Source: Liolophura sinensis (lineage: Eukaryota; Mollusca; Polyplacophora; Chitonida; Chitonidae). From it: a stretch of DNA of 64,000 nt. The translations under genes were made by a program, and so were the position numbers. The stretch lies in assembly GCF_032854445.1 (NCBI RefSeq), contig NC_088302.1:50064046-50128045 (forward strand), read 5' to 3'. Shown in pieces: positions 1-11,900 of this stretch; the first letter of the stretch is position 1, and each line of letters starts with the position of its first letter. The notes under the pieces were generated by a model. The model saw only the letters and a program-made list of their open reading frames with translations. It had not been told where the DNA came from and searched no databases.

Positions 1-2860
1 GTGTGATTGTTAGGTACATGTTATTTGTTAACTATAGATATACACAATGGCATGTTTATTTTGTTCACTGGCAATTTGTAACTTTGAATGTGGCATAGTA
101 ATCTTATTGATAGACCTTGTTTGTGTTTGCTTGTTCAAGGGGTGGCATTAGCATTCCAGCAAAACTTGTGCACAAATGATTTTGGACACATGTGCCCAAA
201 TATCCTTTGGACAGATGTACCCAAATGACATTGACAGGTGTGCCCAAATGACATGCAGACAGAAATGACATACAGAAAAGAGTACCAAATGACATACAGA
301 TGTACCCAAATGACCTATGAACAGGAGTGCCCAAATGACCTTTGGACAGGTGTGCCCAGATGACCTTTGAACAGATGTACCTAAATGATCTTTGGACAAG
401 AGTGCCCAAATGACCTTTGGACAGATGTACCCAAATGACCTTTGGACAGGCGTGTCCATATGACCTTCGGACAGTTTGGCCCAAATGACATTTGGATAAG
501 TGTGTTGTAACACAAGCCTAGATTTGTCCAAGTCTCAGCAGTGTTTAGTTAGGCTATGGAATGGTAATGTTGCTTGTCTCTTGTGGCTTTCTACAGCATT
601 AGTCTGTCCGGTCTCAGACGTTAAGGGACCAGGCTCTCTGTGATGTCTGTATTAGTTCTCCTGCAGGGTAGGGCTTTTGGTTAACATTGTTTTCCTTTTA
701 CTTACATTTGTTACATCCTTGATTCTATCCTAAGGATAAGTGATACCTTGTAATGGCCTGCTCCATTATTGTTGAAGTTGTAGTGATGATTTGAAATATA
801 TATTTTCTTGTGCATAGGAGATGTGTGGTAGAGGCTTTAAATGAATTTATTTTAGCTTGTGCAGAACCATTTGAATCCAGTTCTTAGAAAATTATGCACA
901 GCAATCCGTTAAACACTGAGTCCAATATTTTGCTCCTTTTAATGCATAAACAACACTATGTATGTTGTATAGTTGACCTCCTTGTTGTCATCCAGTGTAA
1001 CGTTTAAATCATTACAAAGGAGCAAAATATAGTTTTCTGTTACCTATGGTGTTTACATGTTTGTCAAATCTCAGCACTTTTATACACAATGTGTGGATTA
1101 TTTTGTGATAATTAAACATAAAGGAAAATATTAAAGACATGACGAAACAGTGGTGCTCAGTTTGAAATGTATACTTTACAATGTTTTAATGGAAGTACAG
1201 GTGTAAAAATTTCTCTCTTTTAACTTATTTCTTCTGTTTGTGTTTTTTTTTATGCCTGTTAAAGTCTTTTAACAATGGTGGATATTGTATCGTTTGGTTT
1301 GTGTTATTTTGAAAAGTGTTACAGATATAGAAGAATTAAGATTTACCTGCCATAATCCATATTTGTAAGTGGCTTGGCATGATGTACCAAGATTTGGACC
1401 TATCATGACAGGTCATGTCCCAGTCAGCTGAATATAATATTCCAAATTATTTTCATACAATAAAATATCATGGCACAGATCATTCATCAACTTAAATTAT
1501 TTTAGCACGAAAAAGAAATGCAAGACTTTATTTCTTCATTGTGTAATCTTTTTTAAATTTAAATTCAAATACTTAAGTATTGATGTATACATTTTTAGCA
1601 TTTATATTTCTGAGGTATTTCAAAATCAGCTTTCTAGATTTAAATAATTTTTGTTTACAGTGTTCTATACCTTGATCTTACATGTGCCTTCATTCCATGT
1701 ATGATCACATTTGCACTGGAGTACTTGTTTAGTCTGAGCTTGCATTTTCAACAGATTTTTTTATGCCTTCTATGTTTGTTTACTTTTTCTTTTCTGTTAA
1801 TGATCTCGTTCATGTTGCTTTTTTCTTCTTGCACAAGCTTCAACTAGTCGTCCATTTTTTATTGTAGTTATTTTATGTCACAACTGTTTCATGAGTTTGT
1901 CTCACATTTTTAATAAACGCTTGGCACCAATTAAAACAGGTTTTGTGTGTCATTCATATAAGGTATAGAAGTCCAACTGCATGTCCGGCCTGATGGGAGT
2001 GATAGCTCAACATCTCCTGATTGCACAAGCTGGTTTCCAGCTGTGTATATAATATATTGACTATAGACTAAATAAAGACCAATATAACTGTTATATTAGT
2101 CCCAGGCAAAAACAGTCTTCTTTACTGGTACGCTGCAGTGCTTGTGTACTACAACATTGCTTTACAAGCACAATTACTGACAAACGGTGATTTATTACAG
2201 GTAAAAGCAGTACACCGCTAAGACACAGTTGTTTTGTAAAGCGGGTAATATTCCCCATAGTGAAGCTGAGGAACGGGGTTCAATCTTGATTTTGGTCAAG
2301 TCGGTGTCATGGCAATCTCAATATTTCTTTACATGGTGAAGGCAAGGTACTGGTAATCACTGTGTCAGAAGATTGAGTGACCTATCTCTGTGTCTGATAC
2401 TAATAAATTAGTCCCAGCTGTTACAAAATGGAAACAAAATTACTGAACATTATTGAAAGGATATAAAATATCTCCATGCACACAGCGCTGATTGTCAGTA
2501 CACTTGTCCTCATTTCGTGCGTGGAGGTAGAATAGAATGCATGATTCGAGCAATTCTGTGCAGCCGTTGGTTGCTATGTTCGCAAATAGTAGATCTCCAA
2601 GCATGGCGTTTCAGTACAATCTGCTGTCGGCGATCCCGGTCTCGTACACACGTCGACACACTCCAGTGGCCACATCGCTGGGTCACTCGTGGACAGAGTA
2701 CAGACGAGAGAAACAAGATTGTCTCTTCCGCTGTACTTTATACGCCGATTTAAGGGTTTACAACATGGGTATTACTAAGTGGTGCTCAAACACTGACGAG
2801 TTTTTTTGGACCGTATGTAATACGATTTGCTTTCTCACCTGTACTTCCTGTTTTGGATTA
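1..2860. other. Upstream AT-rich region without a recognisable gene
   Basis: No ORF here resembles a protein and no convincing exon was found. It holds a 25-bp minisatellite (about 160-500) and long AT-rich stretches. An AATAAA at 1912-1917 is followed by a TG-rich stretch, which could mark the 3' end of a + strand transcript starting outside the window. That is a guess. The last part, up to 2864, should contain the promoter and 5' UTR of the NACHT gene; no clear TATA box was seen. Confidence 0.5.
160..500. repeat. Minisatellite, 25-bp unit
   Basis: A degenerate unit of the type CCAAATGACCTTTGGACAGG is repeated about 13 times. Starts of the TGACC motif at 361, 386, 411, 436, 461 and 486 give an exact 25-bp period in the right half; the left half is more diverged. 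The overlapping long reading frames on the minus strand are by-products of the repeat and are not genes. Confidence 0.9.
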
Positions 2861-2864
2861 GACC

Positions 2865-2951
2865 ATGCAGGCCACACCTACGAAATCTGAGACCCCGCGG
2901 GAAGCGGCCGACCAGTATTTACGACGTACGGGTATTATTAATCTGTTTGAA
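2865..2951 (+). CDS. NACHT/WD40 gene exon 1 (start codon, first RIIa helix)
   Basis: It encodes 29 residues from the ATG and ends with YLRRTGIINLFE just before the donor gtaagt, in phase 0. The motif YLxxxGIxxLFE opens the RIIa/DPY-30 dimerisation fold. The ATG has A at -3 and an in-frame stop two codons upstream. The exon is too short to show up in a simple ORF search. Confidence 0.88.
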
Positions 2952-5900
2952 GTAAGTGGTGCAATTGTATAGGTTATAGCTGTGTGTGTAAATAGGTCTA
3001 CCTCCAACCGGATCCTATACTTATGAAACTTATGTCTCTAAAATATAGCCAGTTACATCAGCATATCGACAGTCTTTCACAGGTCCTGTCATTGCCCGAC
3101 ATATACATATGCATGTAGGCTTCGTGTACGCATGCAGAACTACATTCACAGCTAGCGTGGCCGAGAGGTCAGGATGCCCGTTCCTAGACGGGAGATCCCA
3201 GTTCAAAGCAAGTTTCTAGGGATATTGTTAATACTGCATTTAAAACTTAAAAGTCAGCGGAGAAATTTCTAATCAAGAAATGAGTTTTCATGGACCTAAT
3301 GGAGTTTTACTGCTAATTAGAGATTTAGATTAATACGTGGCTACATGTTTATACGTTCTCGCTCCTCAATCAGAAATAGCGGCATCGTGTGAGTTTTATA
3401 GAGATCATGAATCCAGTCAGATGGAATTGTCGTCATCTGTACTTCTCTTTTCCATCAAAATTGTCCGGTATTATGTCGTTTGTGATGATTTTGGCATCCA
3501 TTAGGCTATCCCGCCCCCTCCCCCCACCATGTAAACATGTGTATAGTTTGTTGTTATACACGCATGAAATTAAAACACATTTTGTCATTCAAGTTTCGTA
3601 TGTATATGCTAGCGCTATACGCTGAAAGATAAACTGTAGGCTATAACTTTGCTGTCCAGTTTTTTGGTTTCGTTTTTCCAGTTATTGCTTTATCCAGTCT
3701 TTCCTTTCGTTTTTTTCCAGTTATTGGTTTAACACTCTTTCCTTTCGTTTTTCCAGATGTTGGTTTGTCCACTCTTTCCTTTCGTTTTTCCACTTATTAG
3801 TTTATGTGTAACTTGTGTGTAATGATCTCAGGTCGTAGTTCGACTGTACTTTGAGTAGCATAAAATGTACTACAGCAAACTGTGAAATTGTTGTGCAGGA
3901 ACTTACAACTCGGCTGTTACAAAACCATCCAACGAACCCCATCGAATACCTGATTGGCTGCCTTCAAGAAATATCAGCCAATGGCCGTTGTTCACAGCAT
4001 GCAAAGCGGAATGTAGCACCAGAGAGTAGTAGTGCTGGTAAGACATGGCAGATATGAAATGACGAAAGACCTTTTAACACTCTCCAGAGAAATATTTCGA
4101 TTTCAGTTTTTTAGAATTTTTCAAACAGAATGAAAAGCTTTTAAAACATCAGATTCTATAATAGCCTGCTGGGACTATATAGTATAAATGGCGTCACACC
4201 CTTGTTTATTGCTTGAAATAGATTGTTTCAAGGTCCATTTGACTAACGTATGCATAGCTCTCTCTCTATATATATATATTCTAAATGCAAAAGTCTAGCA
4301 GTTTGTGTGTGCTAAGCGGTAAAAAGCTGGTGTGACGCCACAAGTCAGTGTATGGTCAAAATGGATACCGAAGAATTCATTATTTGAAACGCATTTTAAA
4401 CTATTAAAAAAATTCGAAAATGAAACTATTTTCTCGGGAAGTATGTAATGATCAACATCTGAAATATACTTCATGTTAGTCATTTCTTTCCTTGAAGCCT
4501 TGTACAAATGAACAGATTGAAGTGACTTCGACAAATGTTTGAAGACATAAGGAAACAAAGAAAAAAAATAGAACATCTTCTTAACCATGCAAACGTATTC
4601 AGAAAATTACTGAAACCACCACTAAAAGTCTTTATAAACAACATTACACATCAACACTAATTTGATATATAGGCATAAATAGCATCCTTAACCAGAAATA
4701 TTTAGAGTGTATACTTTTTTAAAAATTAAACACAGCAAACTATTAACATAGCGTGCAGTTTTTAGGTATGCACATGTTTAAGTATTACACGCAGTAATGC
4801 ATGTCTTGATATTGCATTTCCAGCTCGGACTCCGGGTTTCGTGAAAATGGCGAAGTCAAAAAGTGATGCTGGCACGAGTAGACAGTCCTGGTCCGAGATT
4901 TTACGCGGTTGTCTCGATGACTTACCACCTTTACCATCAAACATCGTGCGGGTGTTTTTGAGCTCCACATTCTCAGGTAAATCTGTGGTATACTCAGATA
5001 AACCTTATGCTAAGGTAAACTTGTTGTATACTCAGGTAAGCCTTTGATATGCTCAGGTAAACGTGTTGTATACTCAGGTAAACATCTGGTATACTCAAGT
5101 AAACTCTGGTATACTCAGGTAAACCGCTGATATACTCAGGCAAATATTTGGTATACTCAGGCAAACATTTGGTATACTCAGGTAAACCTTTAGTATACTC
5201 AGACAAATTCTGGTATACTCAAGTAAACCTCTGGTATATTCAGGTAACTTCTGGTATACTCAGGTAAACCTTTGGTATAGTCAGGTAAACCTCTTATATA
5301 CTCAGGGAAACCTCTGGTGTACTCAGACAAACATGTAATATACTCAGGGAAACCTCTTGTATACTCAGGTAAACCTGTGATATACTCAGGTAAACCTGTG
5401 ATATACCTCTGGTATACTCAAGCAAACCTCAGATGTACTCAGGTAAACCTCTGGTGTACTGAGGTAAACCTCTGGTATACTCCGGTGAAGATATGCTATA
5501 CTCCAGTGAAGATCTGATATGCTCTGGTAAATATCTTGTATAGTCTCAGGCACGGAGTCCTGGTACCTTTTAAACAGTATACTAGGTTTGAACCTGAGAT
5601 TTGTCTGTGATAAGACGCATTGATCTGTTTGTATGTTGGAGCAGATTTCAAAGCTGAGCGTACTGTATTACCGAGAACAGCCTATCCCCTGATACAACAG
5701 TTTTGCAGTCAGAGAGGGTTGGATTTCCAGGTACGACTGTTTCCAGTCTGGGTATTTACGTTTGCAGCAATTTGATTTTAAATTTACAAACAATTCATCT
5801 GAAACTTAAATTTCTTTTTATTTGTGCAGCGCGGTATAGCCTTTGCCTCTACCTTTATACCAAATTTGCAGATTAAATTTAGTAAAACAATTTTACTAAA

Positions 5901-8900
5901 GCGTTATAATGGATGGAAATGTAATTCGTTTTCTTCTGATCTTTTCTGGAAATTCAGGTAGTGGACATGAGATGGGGTGTCACTGACGAGATGGTGAATG
6001 ATCACATGACTTCAGCCATTTGCCTAAGGGAGATAACTTTATGCCAGGAATTGTCTCAGGGACCGTGTTTCATTGTAAGTATTTTCCAGATGTACATTTA
6101 AGCAATATTAAAAAAATAACAATACATTTGGAAATTTACTCCCATTTGAATATGCACCATATACTAAGGCATATAGCGCCTCAGACAGCATTTTGAGTAG
6201 TTCTAGACCAGTGACATCATCATTTTGACTAATTCAGAATAAAACCATGACTGAGGTAAACTGACAAGAGGCCGGATTTCACCGGTCACATATGACCATT
6301 TGCCAAGTATCACACTATCGTCTCTGCTCTGGATTTAGCCTCTATGCTGTACGTCTTTTATAGTATTTACCCTCTATGGTGTATGTCTTCACTTATATTT
6401 GTTGTTAATTCGCATTTTACTATTTTCAGGCAATGCTGGGTCAGCGCTACGGCTACCAGCCTCTACCTTCTTTCATCGAAGCTCAGGAATTTGAAGTCCT
6501 CCACCAGGTGGCTAAGGGTCAAAATTTACAGAACATACGGGTCTTGGAGAATTGGTACATCAGAGATGATAATGCCTTACCGTCAGTCTATTGTCTGCAG
6601 GTTGGTAATCACCCCTCTATCTATTGACGGCGCTAAACTACCCAACAAGGCGCCGACAAAGTTGTTGAAGAATTACCGATCAGTTGGCCTATAATGGCTA
6701 TAGTGTACAGACATTTCCATTCTAAAAGAAGGAACGCTCACGGTGTGTGAGAGAAGTTCAATATATTTTACGGATCGCTAGGACGCTAGATCTTGGTTAA
6801 ATCGTATTCCAGCTAGATGGAATCAGTATGCATTGATAACACTGAATCCATCTCTGTTTCTCAAAAAACCATCTGGCTGGACCAGTTCAGTTCGAACTAA
6901 GAACAGGGAATCATCGAGATTCGCCCGCGGTCGACATTGTTAGTAAGGTCATTGAGGTATAGTATTGTCATTGAGTTAAACGTAGGTTACTTGCCTCTCA
7001 TCCGTCTGGTTACTTGCCTCTCATCCATCTGGTAACTTGCTTCTCATCCATATGGTTGAGAGGCATATACGATTTTAGTCTGCAGGTGAAAATCCACGTG
7101 TTACACTTGAGAAAGCAGGCCTCCACTTAAGGCTTCTTCCATCCATAAAACAGATCGACGTCGTTTAACTGAAAAATTCTTGAACCAGGGATTAAAATAT
7201 AAGTGCTACAGCATAGAGTAAAACTCCAGTAGCGACTACAGTGTGATTGTCGGTAAATGGTCACACCTAAACGGTGAAATACGGTCTCAGATTACGTCAG
7301 TTAGGGTTTTATTCTAACTATTCATGCAAATGATTAAATAACAGCAGTCACACACCCCTAGAACCATGCCTTAAGCAGGATTAGGTTAACAAAAAAAACA
7401 GTGACATGAATTCTAATGTATCAGACGTCGCTAGTCTAGACTTACTAAAAATACTAACTAAAAATGCCAAAGATACAAAAGAATAAACCACAGTATTTAT
7501 GTTTGTAACAGCCCATCACAGACAACTTGCCACACTATAATAACATGGATCCCAGCCAGCGTGAGTTACAAGAGAAAGCCAAGGAGACTTGGGACACAGT
7601 TTACCATCAACTGCAGAGTTTACTGAGGACTGCTGTGCAGTTCGCCACGAAGAGGGGTCTGCTGGCTGAAAATAGAAAAAGAACTTACTATATGTCAGGT
7701 ATTGGATGATAATAAACTGTCAAAAAAGGGAATGGTATAAAGTCAGAGAATTAGCCAGAGGAAGCGACACAAGTCATATTGCAAACACTTGATTTAGGCT
7801 TGTGTCACTTTGGAGGGCCGAGGTGGCCATGGTGGTTAGCTGCCAACGCGGGGCGGTGGAGCGTCTCACCAATGCGGTCGTTGTGAATTCAATTCCAGCA
7901 CATGCTGCCTTTCTCTCCGGCCGTACGTGGGAATGTATGACCGCAACGTACGAATGGTCGTGGGTTTCTCCCGAGCACTACCCAGTTTCCTCCCGCTGTC
8001 AATTAAATGAAATATTTTTGAGTACGGCGTATAACACCAATGGAATAAATAAATGTATCAATGTGCAGCTCATGCTGGCTTCCTCGCCGGCCGTACGTGT
8101 TATGGTCTGGCAGCAACCTGCGGATGGTTGTGGGTTTCCCCCGGGCTCTGCCCGGTTACCACCCACCATAATGCTGACCGTCGTCGTATAGGTGAAATAT
8201 TCTTGAGTACGGCGTAAAACACCAATCAAATAAATAAATAAATTAAATATGAATTAAATGCGGGCTGGAAACTATCTGCTAGGGAAGTGTCTTACTTTAC
8301 ATACTTTCTCGCAGAAAATTAAGCGCAAATGAAACCTTTATGTGGGGGTCTGTAAACATTGTTTTGGAAATTGATCTCGTGATTATCCACCTTGAACATT
8401 CATTATGACTGACGACTGGTTGACGTAAGTCTGTTTCGACGTCTAGGTTAGGTGTACTTTTATGTTCTTGTTTCCATAGTGACCGAAGAAGAAATTCAAC
8501 AAGGCATCTTGCTGACCAGTTCTCTGGCGGACAGCGCTCTGTGTTATGTAAGAGAGTTGGAGGGAATCAGAAACGTCCCTTTCAATAACGCCACAGTTAC
8601 TAGGTACCTAGATGTTCTGGAGCAACGCCATCTTGACGAAACAGCCCAGGAGCTCTTGTCCGAGCTGGTCACTGAGAAACTACCGACAAAGTTGACACCG
8701 GACCAGTTTAAAACGTACACTACGAAATGGACGGGGACACCCCTGGAGACGCTACAGGAGCAGGTTCACAAGAAGTATCTGGATAGATTCTGCACTGACT
8801 TCGTGAAGGACATTCAGACAATGGTATCAGACAGGAGGGCAAGACCAGAAAAGGATGTTCCATTCGTGCACAGAGACGTTTATTTGGAAGTCTTACAACA

Positions 8901-11900
8901 TTCTAAATTTTGCCTGAAGAAATGCGAGGTGTTTTGCGGCCAAGAGGATACCATTCAGAAAGTGAAAAGGTACATAGGGAATCTTGATGAACCCCACCAG
9001 CCGTTGGTGATACATGGGAAGTCTGGATATGGGAAGACATCACTGCTGGCTCACATTGGGAAACTCGCTAGTAAGGTACTATCAGGCGTGGACAGTGTCG
9101 TGATCCGCTTCCTTGGTACTTCTCCTGGAAGTAGTTCCATTAAGTGCTCCTTGCTCTCCATTACAAAACAGTTAGGTATTGTATATGGTTTGGACACGAC
9201 CCGGATGGACAAACTTGAAAGGATGAGCGACGTCCGTAGGGAATTTATACAGTGCGTGCAAACGGTGAGCCAGCTTCTACGAGATGGTAAGAAGCTGTTG
9301 ATTATTCTCGACTCGATTGATCAGCTTTCTCCGGCGTTTGGCGGCCATCAAATGTACTGGTTGCCAAGGATATTACCGAACAACGTCGGGATGATCTTGT
9401 CGATGCTGACTGACCGCTATGCCTGTTACACTGCAGCTAAAGAGCGACTCAGAAATCTAGAGGCTTTCATCGAGTTGAGAGAAATGCCAAGTACTACTGG
9501 GAAGCAGATTGTCGAGCAATACCTTCAAAACAACAATCGCCAGATAACATCATATCAAACTGAGCTGATCATGAAAGCTTTTGCTACATGTCAGCAGCCG
9601 TTGTTTCTAAAATTGTTACTAGACGAAGCTAGGCAGTGGAAGTCGTACACTCAACCATCAGGGCTGGAACTCTTGACGTCTATCCAGGCTGCTATAAATC
9701 AACTCTTCGAAACGTTGGAAGAGAAATTCGGAAGTGTGTTTGTACGCGGTGCTCTGGGATACCTGACATGTGGGAAAGACGGTCTGACTGGCATCGAGCT
9801 TGAGGATGTTCTCTCATGTGACGACGAAGTCCTGAATGAGGTGTATGCTTTTCACGACCCTCCTCTATCGGACGTTATCCGACTACCTCCCCTACTATGG
9901 GCTCGTCTTCAGTATGAGATCAAAGAATACTTAGTTGAAAGAACGGCAGATGGCAAAACAGTGATGGCGTGGTACCATCGTCTCTTCTGGGAAACAGCAA
10001 CACTGAGATTTGTAGAGCCTTGCCCGAGGAAAATGGATTTGCATTGTAGACTTGCACAGATTTTCAATTGTGAACTCTCTGTGAAGAAGAGCGTCGTGCT
10101 TCAGAAACGCAACAATCTAACAATGATTGACGCTGATCGCCAGGTGGCTCCACAGCCACTTACTGTCAGAAATGTAAGAAAACTTAATTGTTTCCCCTTT
10201 CACCTGTTCCACAGCGGTCAGTTTGAAGAGCTTAAAACCCGATGTTTACTAGATTTTGAGTGGCTTCTGACTAAGATTAAGGCCGTGTCCGTCATAGAAG
10301 TCGCAGATGAATACGATTTATTTTCTTCCAGTGAACCCCTGTCAGGTGACAGTGCCGTGTGCTTGATAAAAGACTTTCTTCACCTGGCTTTCGAACCACT
10401 GAAAGAGGACCCTCAGCAATTGGCATATCAGGTGCTTGAGAGATTAGCTCCCCTCTGTGATCGATACTCGTCCATAGCGACCTTTGTGGAAAGTGCAAAA
10501 AACTGGACTGAAAATACTCAAACGCCTGTTCTTCTACCAGTTCACAATACCAACATGAAATCGCCTGAAAGTTCCCTAATATTCTCTTTTCTGGCTGGAA
10601 ATACAGGTGTCATCAGCAAAACGGGAGAAATAGCAGTCTGTGGATTTTTGGACAAGCTGTCTGGAAAGTTCAAAGTTCAGATATGGAATCTTATCTCAAG
10701 AGATATCACGGAGTCGGTCCCTTCTAAACCCACGCACCCGTTTGTAATATCCGGTGACTCTCACGTAATGGCTATTGTCAAGGAAAACACAGTGACTGTT
10801 TACGACACTCGCAGTGGTGATTTGGTTCAGGAATTTTGCTACAGACAAGAGAAATGTTTGAAATGCTACATTAAAAGTGTATGCTTGGACGAAAAAGGCT
10901 ACATGCTGGTGATTGGTTCAAAAATTGGTGAAAAGGCTAAGGGATCTGGTATTCGTTATCGCTCGGAGCTTCATTTTATTGACTTGCAGAAAGCATTGGT
11001 GAATGAAGCCGTGGAATATTCCTGTCCAGGATCAAGGTCCTTGGAGCAACTGATGCTTGTCCCTGGAGGGACAAAACTGTTGGTTTTAGATTATGAAAAA
11101 ATTGTTGTGTATGACATGAAAACGCTTAGTGTATGCCGGACCTTCGACGAACTTTTAGAAATTAAAGTGGACACTTTCTGCTTCGCAGAGTCAGGAAAAA
11201 CCTTATTTGGAACTTCGGGTGGATATAACTCAGAAAGTAGTCGGATTTTGGCAATCGATCTTGAAAATGGGACGGTGGAAGCTAGTGACGTTTTGTTCGA
11301 GCCTATGATACTCAGGTATGAAGACCACTGTTGTACATCCGCTGTCGAAGAACTGGATCCATCTGAGAGTGATTCTGGCAGCGATGGCGAGCAGCCACTT
11401 ATCCTCACACGAGCTTTCTCTCTGGTATCTAATCCTCAAGGGAGCGTCCTGTTGGCCGGGTTGTCGTCGGTGGGCGCGGACAGACGAAATGCCATCGCTG
11501 TGTGGCGCAGAGACGATGGACACATTCAAACGCTTGAGCTACCTGAGAGAAAGGAAAGATTTCCAAAGTGCATGGAGGCGTTTCCAGACTGGACGTCAGC
11601 TGTAGTTGGATGGGATGATGGGCTGATGATGTTTATTGACCTACCACGGATGATAGTCACCAAAGGGATGAAAGCTCATGAAATGAGTGTTAATGTAATG
11701 CAGATGATCCCTGAGAAAGGCCATTTGATTTCCATCGGCACGGATAGAAACTTAAAGGTTTGGGATATAGATCATTTGCAAAGAGAAATGGAAGAACAGA
11801 GGACGCAGCCACGGCGGAGTACAACACAGGTATGTCTTGACGAACATGAGCAGGTCGTAGATTTTTCCAGCGTAGACTCCATGGTTGTGACCGCTCTGCC

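Noticed and set aside
3152-3226. tRNA gene
   Set aside because: The A-box-like GTGGCCGAGAGGTC is present, but the B box is poor and the arms do not pair well; more likely a SINE head or relic.
8452-8479. ATG at 8452 as the start of the NACHT protein
   Set aside because: It lies within the pyrimidine tract of the acceptor ending at 8479. Seven upstream exons join in frame and contain conserved domain motifs.
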